DNA of 64,000 nt from Hygrophila difformis (Eukaryota; Streptophyta; Magnoliopsida; Lamiales; Acanthaceae): positions 12,952,157 through 13,016,156 of the forward strand of contig JAOANR010000006.1 in the NCBI GenBank assembly GCA_030278955.1, read 5' to 3'. The translations under genes were made by a program, and so were the position numbers. The notes beneath the pieces were generated by a model, which saw nothing but the letters and a program-made list of their open reading frames with translations, was not told the DNA's origin and ran no database searches. Positions 9,831 to 21,826 of the stretch are shown here, one piece after another. The first letter of the stretch is position 1; every line of letters begins with the position of its first letter.

Positions 9831-12800
9831 CTACTGCGTTTTAAAGGGCTGGTATTTCTTGACATCGTGTGCAAGGCCCTGTATGGAACCAGCAGCCGCA
9901 ACCAGCGACACTACCAAACAACTCCAGCTTAGTATTTTCAGCCAAATCCACGTGAAGGAATACTTGGGGATCTTCGACTGGGCAATGTGCATCTCGATCG
10001 GGAAATACACCGTTAATGGGTAGAACGACGCCGCGCCGATCAGCCCCAAGAAGTCGTTGAAAAATGGGAAAATCATTGCGAGCACCGCCGTAACGATCAC
10101 ATACGATGTTCGCCAAATAACCCGGAACAAGTTGATGCTGTAAGGTCCTAGCGTCGGGATTTGCACCACGTATTCTGCTGTAATAAATCCATTTTCGGGC
10201 CACTTTTTCCCACAACGGGACTCTACAAAGCCGAATATTGGTTGGGCGAACACCTGTTCCATTCACAGTACTATTTATTACTCCCACCGTTCCTGAATAC
10301 ATGTCTCGTTCAGCTAGATTTGCATCAATTAACTAATAAATTTATATTTTTAACATTCAACTAAATTCATTTTTAATAAATGTCAACGCATATCATTTAT
10401 GTAAAGTAAAGTGTAATATAGTAAAAACATAACATAACTACCTATAACTACATAAAAATGACAACTATTATGAAATAGTTTTTAATTTCTAAAAAGACAA
10501 CTAAAAATGAATGGAGAGACTTTTTTTTCTTTTGAACTTTTGAACTCAAGAGGAGTTGTTGAAATCATCCAACAGCAGAAATAATTAGAACCTCGTAAAA
10601 ATAGTTGGTAAGATTGCATTTTTATTAATGAGACCAACTAATTAATGTTACCTGGTATGCCCCGATAAGATGTATGGCTATGCAAATATTGGCAATATCG
10701 ATCAACCAAAAGGGCTCGTAGAAGCCGAAACCGGTGAGAAAATTTCCCGGAGCGTTATTTCCGAAGGCAGCATAGCCAAGGCAGCCGCACAGAACATAGA
10801 ACACCGTTGTCGTTGACACCCCCACAAATGAAGCCTTCCTCATCACCTTGTTCTCCGGTGGTGGAGACTTCAATGTGTCCTAAAAAAACACAATTACACA
10901 CATTTTATGGATTTTAATCTGAATTTGATCAAAATGTTTATAAAATACCAACAGCAGCAGTTAGTTTGATCAGGTTACATGTACTCTTATTACTTAGTCT
11001 CTAGTTGAACTTTGTTGATACAACACTATCTTCACTAATTTGTAGTCTTCCGCCTCAAAAAATGCTTGAAGATAAATAAAACATGTTTGTTCAGAAACCA
11101 TAGGGAGTGATTCGTTGTCTCGCAAACATCCAAAAAAACAGATAGAGCAGCGTATCTCGAATGGATTTCTTTCTCGGTGCTCAGTAGAAAATGTAAGGTC
11201 TGTATAAAGCTGTAACACACACACACACACACGCTGCAGATTGCAGAGTGCAGACTACTGGCCTAATTAATGGTGGTATAGACCATATCGAGGTTGATTC
11301 TATTACAAATTAAATTCGATTGTCCTCGTTCTTTTTATTCGATGCTCCTTCAATTCCTCAACTACTCTGTCCTATAAACTTTCTTTATATGCTCTGATCT
11401 ATTCTAACTTTTGTTCCCCTAAAATATTACTACGTCCGTTCCTTTTTAATTGTCTTTTTACCTTTTTAATTGTCTTTTTAGAGAGTAAAAAGTGTTACGA
11501 AATAGTTGTCATTTATAGGTAGTTATCTTATGTTTTTACTATATTATCCTTCATTTTACATAAATAATATTTGTTGTTGATATTTATTAAGAATGATTTT
11601 AGTTGAAAGGTAAAAATATAAATTTTTATGAATTAATTAATACAAATCTTAATAAATTTGTGTTGTCTCTATATGTTCAATTGCTCATAAAATAAAACAC
11701 TACTACATGTTACATCTATTGGATTGGTTGGCTGTATTTTGGCACAGGGGGTGGGGATAGAGATAGACACACTGACACACATTCCGAGCTAGAAAGGGAC
11801 ACATTTGAAGGTTGTACTTTTTGACTTGTGAAGGTCTTTGCATGATTGACAATCACCCATGAATGTCCAAAATAGCTTCACATGCATGTGGTTGCCCTTA
11901 AGTTTTGCCAACACCTATGATGCTGCTATGATCACCAATAATTAAACATTATTATATATACTGTATTATCATCTCCTCTAATTATTTTAATTAAAGTGAA
12001 GGGAAGGAGTATAATAATAATAATAAAATAAAAATAAAAAATTGATAGAATGATTATATAGATAAATACAATTAAATTTACAAAGTTGTAGAAAACTCTT
12101 AGCCCTCTATATATTTCTTCAATTCATCCTTAACTTAAAACTTTTTATCCAAAACACTACTACTGTTCATAAAACCAAAAAGAGCACGTAATTGAAATGA
12201 TGGAAGGAGACTTGCCTGAATCTCTACAAGAACAGTAGAATAAGCATAGGCAAAGGCAATGTCTCCAATGGCTTGAAAGGTCCTCCACACCTTTTCTGAA
12301 CCACTTACATCCACACCCACTGTTGTCCCTGTAAGACTTGTCCGCACGTGATGTCCCTTTCCTAAATTATGAATATGTTTTTTCCCAAATACACAAACAA
12401 AATAATTACTCTATCGTACTATTCCACTTCCAAGTTCCAGAAACTAAAAGTAAATTACTACTATTACAGTAAATAATATGGCAACCCCCACAACAATGTC
12501 AAATTTTTTTGTCCCATTGAAAACATACAATCGAGCTAGTAACCATTTAATCACACGGCGTAAATTCATTTCTATATATACCCATATTGGAAAACGCCCA
12601 CCCAATTCATTGAACCAAAATTTATCATTTTTATCGTGTGGATGCGCATTTCCTGTATAGAGACGTAGAGAATTGGTTGAAATACATGGACGTTTGATGA
12701 AATTTTCTAAAATTAATAATACTTATATGCCATGAAATGAATTAATTGTAAAGCAAAGCAACATTTGACCAACAACAAATTTTCTTGGGCATAAATTATA

Positions 12801-12863
12801 GTACTAGTAATTGCATATAATATAATAAAGCACGTAATTGAGTACTACTGTTGCATATATATG

Positions 12864-12900
<37 letters not shown>

Positions 12901-13922
12901 AGATATAGACATACCGAGGATTTTAGCTAGGGATAAAGCAAGGCCAATTGTAGAATAAGCAAAGGACATGACGGCCGCCATAATAGAGAGCCACGATAAT
13001 TTATGAAAATTTGGTATTTGACTGAGAAGTATTTGAATCACCGCAAATATCACCATGAACGGATAGTTTGATATCAGGCACTTATCGTCATGCCCGTTCT
13101 TATGGAAACAATTGGATCTCTTAACCGCCCTAAAATTAAATAATTAAACCCACAAAATAAATACATAAATAGACGAACAAATTAAACATTTTTTTTTTCT
13201 ATTTAGTTAATAGTATATCTTCTGCAGTAGTAAATCATCAAAATATCATGTACTACTACTTACACCATACTGATGGATGCAGTAATTGTGTACCCAATTG
13301 TGACGCCAACAAGATTCCCGTATTGTGCCAACCCACACAGCTGAACTTTCACTCCACCTGCCAAATTTATTCACAAAATTAATTACTGGGGTATTCAAAA
13401 TGGATTCTTCAGCAATATATAGTTGTATTGGATAGGTTTTTCTTTTTTTTTTTTGGAAAAAAAAAGGTTAATAATGTAGTACCTAAGTGAGAGCGGACAA
13501 CGTCCATATACGTGTAGTTCCGATCACCGTGGACGGGACCGGGAGAGCGGTAGCAGTCGGCGAGCAAGGTGGACGTGAAGTAAGTAATAAAGGAAAAGGC
13601 CATGAGCACGGCGGGGCCGGCCACCCATCCGAGCTGCGCAATTGCCCACGCCAGCGACAGCACACCGGACCCGATCACGGCCGTTATTATGTGGGCGCTC
13701 GCCGTCAACAGCGTCCCTTCATCATGCGGGGGTTCACGGGTTGTTTAATGTTTCCACCAAGAATTTACTACAAGAACAGTAATAGGGTAAGAGAGAGATA
13801 GGGGGGATATATTACATACCAGTTCTTTTGGCACGACCGTCTTCATCGACGTCGTGGTCCAAGCTGGTCTTGCTTTCTAGGGCTGCTGGTTCCATGTACA
13901 TGGTGCTTTTCTGGAATTCCAT
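9831..13922 (-). CDS. Amino acid permease, AAP3/AAP6-like
   Basis: This is a proton-coupled amino acid importer of the plasma membrane (AAAP family, Aa_trans domain). Seven exons on the minus strand (13820-13922, 13483-13716, 13264-13357, 12915-13129, 12216-12361, 10652-10879, 9831-10253) join in frame to 480 residues, the usual AAP length. Diagnostic segments are KRTGTLLTASAHIITAVIGS, GVLSLAWAIAQLGWVAGP, VAVKRSNCFH, SLTGTTVGVDVS, FQAIGDIAFAYAYS and PPPENKVMRKASFVGVSTTT, followed by repeated hydrophobic membrane segments to the C terminus. The start at 13922 is the only ATG giving the typical short acidic cytosolic leader. Intron 5 appears to use a GC donor. A pair of inverted MITE copies flanks exon 6. 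The closest remembered relative is Arabidopsis AAP6 or AAP3; no search was run. Confidence 0.93.
10281..10518 (-). mobile_element. Stowaway-like MITE in permease intron 6
   Basis: The segment starts CTCCCACCGTTCC after a TA and ends ATGAATGGAGAG. Read on the minus strand it aligns over most of its length with 11430-11690, including the shared stretch AATAGTTGTCATTT and CTATATTA. The two copies are therefore in opposite orientation on either side of exon 6. The right-hand target TA is not preserved. Confidence 0.7.
11430..11690 (+). mobile_element. Stowaway-like MITE in permease intron 5
   Basis: The left end CTACGTCCGTTCC follows TA. The interior (AATTGTCTTTTTAGAGAG, AATAGTTGTCATTTATAGG, TTTTACTATATTATCC) matches the complement of 10281-10518. 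The right end near GTTGTCTC is degraded. There is a small internal duplication of CTTTTTAATTGTCTTTTTA at its left side. Confidence 0.7.
12866..12897. repeat. (TA)n microsatellite in permease intron 4
   Basis: An uninterrupted alternating AT run of about 30 bases lies just 3' of permease exon 4 on the minus strand. It is likely length-polymorphic. Confidence 0.85.
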
Positions 13923-13994
13923 GGCCGTGTGAATGATGGGGGCAGTGTGTGAGTTTGTGTTTATAGCTAGTGAGAAGAATTATGGTGGTGTGGG

Positions 13995-14001
13995 ATATAT
14001 A
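13995..14001 (-). promoter_or_regulatory. Candidate TATA box of the permease gene
   Basis: On the minus strand TATATAT lies about 75 bases upstream of the ATG at 13922, inside a GC-containing flank. That leaves room for a 5' leader of roughly 40-50 bases. Position and composition are the only support. Confidence 0.35.
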
Positions 14002-14139
14002 AGGGGAGGGATCGGGTAAATAGTGAATATTATTTGAAATCATAATCTATATCTATATATATGAGTAATATAGTCCAAATTCCCCCACTTCCCCACCTCT
14101 TTTTTTCAACACCCCTCCATTTATTTTTCAGTTCAACAA

Positions 14140-14695
14140 CTCTATATCTATATCTAATATTAATATAATACGTAGTATATATAATTAAATAATTAATATA
14201 TATAATTATATTTAAAATCACTCACATTATATGATATGATTTGGTTAAATCTATATATATAAAATCTAGAGGTATTCAACACTCTATGGATTTTAATTCT
14301 TTATAGATTTTAATGGATTCTCTTAAAAATTATAACTACACAAAATCTCTCTAAAATCAGCCAGACTCTTCATAGACTCTATACAAATCGGTCAACTCTA
14401 CGTGGAGTCTATAGACTTTCTAAATCCACCGACTTTTTAAAGTTTATAAAAATCTATTAAAATCTCAAACGAATACACCCCCTTATAATACGTAGTATAT
14501 ATGATTAAATAATTAATATATACAATGATATTTAAAATCACTCAAATTATATGATATGATTTGATTAAATCTTTTCAAGAACTCTATATCTATATCTAAT
14601 ATTAATATAATATATAGATATAGATATCTATATAATTAAATAATTAGATATACAATTATTATATCTAGAATCAGTCACATGGCATCATTTGAATT
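14140..14695. repeat. Threefold diverged repeat surrounding a MITE-like insert
   Basis: A segment containing TCTATATCTATATCTAATATT and ATTAAATAATTAATATATA, followed by AAAATCACTCA-like sequence, occurs near 14137-14255, 14486-14572 and 14580-14690 with clear divergence. Between the first and second copies (about 14262-14485) lies a compositionally different block. It begins AGGTATTCAACAC and ends CGAATACACCCCC, which looks like a MITE with imperfect terminal inverted repeats. No clean target duplication could be assigned. Confidence 0.5.
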
Positions 14696-15098
14696 TAAAT
14701 TTATTCTAATATTCAATAATAACTATAATATACTAATAATATATTTTCTACAGGATACTATGTGATCATGAGATTACATGATTTGATTTTATGGTGATTT
14801 TGTATTCAATTAATCAAATAATAATTTGATTAATTTAATATGTTTTGTTAAATCATTATGGTCGCAAATTCTTTCATCATAAAATCATTTTGTTGGTGCA
14901 AAACTAACTATAAAATCTTTAGAATATATATGTAAATTTGTGTTTCATCAAAATCTTTAAAATATTATAATATCTTTAATTAATTTGTACTATTATATAT
15001 TTTTAGAAGATTACGTCAAATCCGATTCCATTCTTCTAATATTTGCATCCCTCCATCAAACCCCTCCTATTTCTCTATAAATACTCCACTTATTTATC
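14696..15098. other. AT-rich intergenic DNA, nothing recognised
   Basis: No reading frame, terminal repeat or RNA gene could be supported in this stretch. Confidence 0.4.
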
Positions 15099-15116
15099 AA
15101 ATCTCATGGTTGTGTT

Positions 15117-15243
15117 ACCAACAGCAGTTGGCTTGAGTGGATGGGGGCTCTAGTCGCTTAAGCAATGTCTCGGGTTCGAGCCTTGTGTATGCAAAAAACT
15201 GCTTTGGGAGAGGCGCTGGGATACCCTGGTATTCACCTAAAAA
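15117..15243 (+). mobile_element. tRNA-derived SINE with 18-bp target duplication
   Basis: The element contains a box A-like GGCTTGAGTGGATGG and a box B-like GGGTTCGAGCC, the internal promoter of a tRNA-derived SINE, and ends in an A-run. It is flanked by perfect 18-bp direct repeats AAATCTCATGGTTGTGTT at 15099-15116 and 15244-15261, the mark of LINE-assisted insertion. A second copy of the family lies in opposite orientation at about 16990-17160. Confidence 0.9.
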
Positions 15244-15261
15244 AAATCTCATGGTTGTGTT

Positions 15262-16985
15262 GAAATTATTATCCTCTCACATTTTATTTCTTTATTCTTA
15301 TTCTTCCTTATTTCTTTATGTTTTCTCAACTTTGATTTACATTTAAACAATGTCTTTTGTTTCTTCTTCACACGCCAATGTTTTGCTAATATTTTTTTTT
15401 GGTTGTGGGTTAATTTTTTTCTCTCTTTTTGTAAAATATACTTCATCTTACTATTCATGTAAGAATCTTATTTCTTCTTACTCCGTGCATAAATAATATT
15501 AATGGATTTTTTTTTACGTAATGTTAAATATATATATTTCTAATACTTTTCCATTGTCTTTGCAGGATTACATGTTGATGTAATGCAGTATTGCAATGAA
15601 GTCATACTCTACAAATTGTTTTGTCGTTCTCCTTTGTATACTACTCAAAACTATTTGTATATCATGAAATATATTGTATGTTGATTTTGTTATTGATTGT
15701 TTGTTGTCTTTATTCAAAATTCAAAAACAGAGAAAAAAACATAATAGTGTAAATTTGGAGATGTTACCACTATATTTTTTTTATTTACGTATTTTTTATA
15801 GATTATTCTTTTTATGATATTTTGCCTTTTGGGTATAATTTATATAATTTTTTAATTGATTCAAGTTCACTATAAAGTAAAAAACAACAATTATTTAATT
15901 AAATTGAGAAACCTTGGTATGATAATCCATTAAATTAAATATTTACCACAAATCAATTTAAATTATGTTTTAATTAATCATGTAATGTAAATTTGTTTTT
16001 ATATTTGATTTTATGACGAATAATTTTTTTAAATTAATAATATATATCTTCTACGATTATCATTTAACATGTTCCATAGCTGAATTTTGGAATCCACAAT
16101 CAATTAGATTAAAATTAGGAAATAATTTATTCATGAATTTTTTTATTAATTTAAACACGAGAATGATATAACCCTACATAAATTCTATATTTTTACAGAA
16201 ACTATTTTGTAAAGAAACTTTTAATTAATATTAAATGTATAATAACCCTACATAAATTAAAAAGATTTAATTTGATATTCTATATTTTTTTAACTTCGTT
16301 TAGTTTAATAAATATATACTAGACAGTTGAATAATATAATATAACAAGAATTATAAGAATTCTGATACAGAAATAATGGGATGGAGTAATTAAATTTTCC
16401 TTTGTGTGGTTGATTTTGATAGGATAAACTATGGTTTGATCCCGATAATTAGAAGAAGGTGAAACCACTCTCATCTCATAACTCACTTCAAATTAAATTA
16501 ATCAATCCAATGAATTAGATACTAGTAGCTTATTATGCTTTTATAACCACACTAAAATAGATCTGCTTTTAATTTCTCACATGAATTAAAGCTGCATTTC
16601 ATTGAAACAAATCTGGACGCTAGAGCATATCAGATTGCAAAAAATAAAGTATTAAGGATTAGGACATGGTTCCTCATTTGAAGATTTTTATGTTCAAATT
16701 CCCATTTATCTCCTGATCGAGAAAATCGTTTGGGTGCTGGCGGCCTGTAGGTGCTGCCACATTCAAAAGTGATGGGTATGTGTATATGAAATGATGTGTG
16801 AGTATAAAAAAGTGATTGATGGATGTTATGAACCAAAAACTAATAAAAAAATAAAATACCGTCTATACAACACTTTATAAAACTTATACATCACTTTATA
16901 AATTGCTACACATCATTTTTAGCGCTGTCTGCACCTGCTGGCAATTATTATGCCATTACAGAAACCGGATTGCCTGATCGATATA
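15262..16985. other. AT-rich intergenic DNA, no gene seen
   Basis: A long AT-rich stretch with scattered short frames only. I see no splice-consistent coding signal and no transposon ends. Confidence 0.45.
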
Positions 16986-16989
16986 CGTA

Positions 16990-17160
16990 TACCAGGGTAT
17001 CCCAAGTCATATTTGACTCAAGACTAATCCCTCGAGCATCTGCAGGGGCAATTAAGGGCGTCTCTCCCAAAGCAATTTTTTGCATACACAAGGCTCGAAT
17101 CCGAGACCTTGCTTAAGCGACTAGAGCCCCATCTACTCAAGCCAACTGCTGTTGGTTGGG
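16990..17160 (-). mobile_element. Second copy of the 15.1-kb SINE family
   Basis: Read on the minus strand this matches the SINE at 15117-15243: it has CAACAGCAGTTGGCTTGAGT, a box B-like CGGATTCGAGCCTTGTGTAT, GCTTTGGGAGA and CTTGGGATACCCTGGTATA. It is longer because of about 40 extra bases near its 3' part (GTCTTGAGTC, AGATGCTCGAGGGA). No clear target duplication was found. Confidence 0.8.
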
Positions 17161-17281
17161 ACTTTCTACTTTAAAACAGGCTATCTTTAAACTTTATTTA
17201 CCCAAAAAATGGCCTCTTATAGAAAATATAATTTGGATATTATTACATCATATTCCTTTGAAAGGCTCCAAGACGAAATTA

Positions 17282-17547
17282 CTTCCTCCGTATCATTCTA
17301 ATTGTCACGTTTGACTTTTTGGCACTATTCATTGTTTAACTTTGACTCAAAATTTTTTATCATAGTTATACAAGAAAAAATATAGTCAAGTGAGATCTTG
17401 TTAGATTCGTCTAATCTTGTAGTTTTATAATATTAATTTTTTATAATTTTTTATCGTACACAATTTAAGTTATTAACCGTTAAAAATGTGTATCGGCATA
17501 TAAGTGTCCAGTGGGTCCGTAGAAAAAAAACAGTGAGATGATGGAAG
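17282..17547. mobile_element. Stowaway-like MITE
   Basis: Terminal sequence CTTCCTCCGTATCA at the left and GATGGAAG at the right, both bordered by TA, with the interior TTTAACTTTGACTCAAA, TCTTGTTAGATTCGTCTAAT and GTTATTAACCGTTAAAAATGTG shared with other copies in the window. Confidence 0.7.
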
Positions 17548-19426
17548 TATTTTCTTATAGTATTATATTCACTTTAAATAATTTCCAATAGGAATTTAAT
17601 ACATCAATCAAGAAAAATGGAAAATTAACGCAATGATAATCAAACATGAGGATGTAAATGAAAGATTGATCACTTCCATTAATTAGAAAAATTGGTTCAA
17701 GAATTTTCCAGATCCATCACTTTTTTTCTTTTTAATATAGACAAACTAATTAAGAATTATGTAAGAATGGTATTCACCAAAAGAATTATGTAAGAATGCA
17801 GGACAGTAAACTATCATCTTTAAGGGTGAATCTCCGATCTCGAGCCTTTTCTTTTTCCTAGCCATGATAAACAGATGATGTATCTGTTTGGTCTTTGAAC
17901 CTTTATTGATAAATTTCGCTTTCTAAGAACGAAAATAAACAGTGTGTGAAAGATTATTAGTCTACGCTCAATTTGGGATCGATACAATTCAAAAAGAAAT
18001 TAATCAATCAATGCTCGGTGTTTTTACAAATCAAATTTGGGATCGATACAATTCAAAAAGAGAAAAAGGTGAAAGAGAAAAAAAATGAAAATGTGTAAAA
18101 CGAAAGTGGGGATTAATCAATCAATGCTCGGTGTTTACAAATCAAATTTGGGTAAAGAAATTTATTAGGAGAATGAATATATGGGAAGAAAAATGATGAT
18201 GAGGAGACATTTCAGTCAACGTTTCAGATATAGTTAGTGTGTGTGATATACATTACAAGCTAGAATATTTTGGTTTTAGTAGCTAATTCGATTGCTGAAT
18301 CTTGGTAGCTTATAAGCTTCAAGTTGTATTTTTAGCAACAAAATAGGTCAACAAAATACCACATTTAAAATTATTTCCTCTGTGCATGCATTGCATTTGG
18401 AGATTAGGTTTTCCTTTAATTTCCAGTTTTTGTTGTATTTTTTCTTCAATTTTGAGCGGCCCCCACTTCCCCACGGGCCACAAATTTCTGTGTCACTTGC
18501 TAAGGACCAATGATGCTCTAAGTACTAACCCATTTATTGTGATTTGAAAGTTTATTTGTAATATTGTGTCTGCTCATTTAATTAATGTCTAGGTAATTTA
18601 CTAAGTCAGTCAGCTCATTTTCTTTGTGGTAATTCCACCGTAATGCTTTAAACAAACATCTTCCTTGTGGACTGAAATTCTTCTTCCTCAAAAGACATTT
18701 TATCCATTTGAAAACAACAGGAATGATGTTCCAATTTCAGTTGGACAAGTTCAACAACAATATAATGGTGTCCCGACAACAAACAAGAGAAAGTTAGAAA
18801 CAGTTATTCACACATGATCGAAGTGGGCAAAAGCCAGTGCAATACTTTTATGACTTTTACCAAGTTGAATCGTTGATATTTCATTTTTATTTATTTTATT
18901 AAATGTATACAAATAAAAATAATAACAGAAGAAGAAGAAGAAGAAGCAAATATTCTCTAATAAATATTCCTCAAGAATTCTCAAAAGTGACAGATTACGG
19001 AAGGGGGATTTTATTCCCCAAACAAAGAGAAAATGTTAAGAAAAAAAGGAATAAAAACAAAATTAAATAAATCATGCAGAGAAGTGGAAAAAAATAACAA
19101 TAAAGAGTTTGAGAAGGAAAAGGAAGAGGTTTACATCAAATGGAAACAAAGTTGGTGGAGAACCACAAGCATAGAGATGACAAAAAGCAATAAATGCAAT
19201 TGGCAGGTCATAATCTGTATGTTCCCATCTACAGACATATAAACATATATACAGACACACATGAATTTAATTTGTTTATCCTCTAATAGTATGTGCAATC
19301 GTCTGTGCTCTTCAATTATAAACTGTCATCATTGGTATTTTTTCAAAAAAAAAAAAAAAAACGAAACTTTACCACTGCAGAGTCTGTGAAGTACACATTT
19401 TGAAGCTAGTTTGTGTACATAATGTA
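17548..19426. repeat. Intergenic DNA with a local duplication near 18 kb
   Basis: No gene is seen. At 17970-18155 a block is partly duplicated: ATTTGGGATCGATACAATTC occurs at about 17970 and 18034, and ATCAATCAATGCTCGGTGTTT occurs at about 18001 and 18116. A GAA run lies at about 18929-18945. The remainder is AT-rich with only random short frames. Confidence 0.5.
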
Positions 19427-19877
19427 CTCCCTCCGTCCCATTAAAAGTTGCCACTATTCCTTTTTTGGGTGTCCCATTAAAAGTGGTCACTTTCCATTTT
19501 TAGCAAATTAGATTAACATAAGCATCATTAAAAACCCACAATAATGACAATTGTACTTTCTGCACAAACTCCCTATATATGTTTAACCATTAATATCTCA
19601 AAATGGGTATAAATAAAAATTATATAAAATATATATTCTAAAACTATACGATTAGACGATTCCAACAAGACCACACTTGACTATTTTTTCTTTCTACATC
19701 ATTACGATAACATTAAGTCAAAGTTAAATAATAAATATGGTTAAAAGTCAAATGTAACTATTATAAATTAGATGGATTGATTAGTCAAATTTACTTACAC
19801 TACTTTAACTACTAAACACCACAACCTAAATTCCCATGTCCAAAAGAAAGTGACCACTTTTAATGGGACGGAGGGAG
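19427..19877. mobile_element. Stowaway MITE, 451 bp
   Basis: Perfectly recognisable Stowaway ends: CTCCCTCCGTCCCATTAAAA at the left and its complement TTTTAATGGGACGGAGGGAG at the right, each bordered by the TA target. The interior is closely similar to the copy at 33353-33799 in the xylosidase intron, so both belong to one subfamily. Confidence 0.93.
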
Positions 19878-19961
19878 TACAACTTTAATTATTTCAAATT
19901 CAGTAGTATTTAAAAAAGTTATTCCATTCAAATACTTGAAAGCTAGTTTGTGTACCAACAT

Positions 19962-20314
19962 TAGGGGTCAATTTCAGGTTTCGGGTCGTGTTCGTATCAA
20001 GTTGATCAGGTTGTATAATATTTCAGGTCGGGTTCCGGGTCGACCTGATTTGGGAAAAAAACCCAAAATGACTAAACCAAAATGTGAAATTTTTCGTGTC
20101 GTTCGGGTTCGTTTTTTCGGGTTATAGCCAAAATTGACAAAATTTAAGGTTTCAGGTCGTGTACGTATCAGGTTGAGCATGTGGAATAATATTTCAGGTC
20201 GGGTTTCGTGTCGACCTGATTTGGAAAATTCCCAAAATGACTAAACCCAAACCTGAAATTTTTCGTGTTGGTCGGGTTCGTTTTTTTGGATTCGTGTCCA
20301 AATTGACACCCCTA
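19962..20314. mobile_element. hAT-like non-autonomous element, TAGGGGTCAATT type
   Basis: The ends are inverted: TAGGGGTCAATTT at the left and AAATTGACACCCCTA at the right. Inside, a block of about 173 bp containing GGTCGTGT-CGTATCA, ATATTTCAGGTCGGG and GTCGACCTGATTTGG occurs twice in tandem. The flanking 8 bases (near ACCAACAT and ACGTACAT) match only partly, so the assignment to hAT rests mainly on the ends. Confidence 0.6.
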
Positions 20315-20673
20315 ACGTACATAATGTACACATTTCATTCATTTACAGGAATCAATATGATTAAGAAGTTGCAATATTGTTTGAGGACCACACAAGTTTT
20401 GAGACAAGTGAAGAACAGGCCTCGATTATTTTGGGACTAGAGAACATGAAGTATTTAATGCAAAACCCTAAATGGGGACAGACTTTCTTGTTGTGTCAAT
20501 GCATCCAAATTACATCAAGCACCAGTGTGCTGTGCTGCATATACATATATACTACTAGTAGTTAATGTGAGGGGGCAATAATTCTCTTGACCCACCAATT
20601 CTTATCCAGCCTATTACCTATGAACAAGACAACACATTTATCTTTCTACTACACTTTTCAATTTCTTTTATTA

Positions 20674-21153
20674 CTCCCTCTATCCCGTGAAAGTTGACGC
20701 GTATTCCTTTTTGAGTTGTCCCATGAAATTTGACACGTTTCTTTTTTTAGATAAATTAAATTAATATAAATATAATTAGAATCTTAATGGTTTCTAAAAA
20801 CCCATTAAAATTAATTACTTTAACTATTCTGCACAACTCCCAATACACTTTTATTTTTCTATACAAATCTCTTACATTTCTTTATTCTCCATATCTCAAA
20901 ATAGGTACAAATAAAAATTATATAAAATATATATTCTAAAACTAGACACCTAGACGATTCTAACAAGACCACACTTGAATATTTTTTCTAATTAAATCAT
21001 TACCATAATATTAAGTCAAAGTTAAACAATAAGTAAAGTGAAAATTCATTAAAATTTTAAACATAAATACCCACAACACTTTAACCATTAAACCCCACTA
21101 CATAAATTACCGTGCCCAAAACAAACGCATCAACTTTCGCGGAATGGAGGAAG
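20674..21153. mobile_element. Stowaway-like MITE, 480 bp
   Basis: The left end is CTCCCTCTATCCCGTGAAAG after TA and the right end is CTTTCGCGGAATGGAGGAAG before TA. The interior shares ACGATTCTAACAAGACCACA and TTAAGTCAAAGTTAAA-type segments with the other Stowaway copies. Confidence 0.85.
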
Positions 21154-21540
21154 TACATTTTAAAGGTCGATCTTTTCGGTTTATTTTTGGTGCTTTTCAG
21201 AGATACCTCAAATTTCAATGAAGGGGACTAAAGTTGCTCTAATGTGTCCTACTGGTTACAGTGCAGTGGACTATAACTGAGAAAGTCTTCACCATCGCTC
21301 TCCGGCGCGCACTTTTTCTTTTCTTTTTTTCTTTCTTTTTTTCCTTTTTTTTTCCCTTATGTTACTAAAAAAAGTTTGATTTTGCGAAGAAATTTTCTCA
21401 TTAAAAATCATTAAAATTTCATCACAACATAGATTAATTTGGTTATTGAAATAAAATTTGTGATAAAATATTTCATCATAAATTATGAGAAAATAAATAA
21501 GATTAATTATTTCTCTGTATGGGACTTAATTATAGCCATT

Positions 21541-21758
21541 GGGGAGGGACGTGGATTTAGCTCAAGTGGTTAAGTTCCTCGAGGTTGGATGTTACTTACC
21601 CTAGTGATAAAGTCCCCCGACTCCCAACCTATAAGATGGTTGGGGGTTTGGTTCCCACCCGGACCCTATCCATTCACTTTATTCTTTTGTAATTTATGTT
21701 GCATGAGTCTGCACTACTATTTCCTAGGTTGTATAGGCTGTTTAACAAAAAAAAATAT
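21541..21758 (+). mobile_element. tRNA-derived SINE, second family
   Basis: Box A-like TTTAGCTCAAGTGGTTAAG, box B-like TTTGGTTCCCACCCGG and a terminal A-run (near 21747-21755) define a SINE. The direct repeat TAGCCATT flanks it (21533-21540 and 21759-21766). Related box B regions, CCCAACCTAT-AGGTTG-GATTCGATTCCCC, occur in the minus-strand copies near 28.9 kb and 49.2-49.4 kb. Confidence 0.8.
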
Positions 21759-21826
21759 TAGCCATTTAATTGCATTGAATTGAATAGAAATTCCAAAAAA
21801 AAAATTGAATAAAAATTATCAATTCC

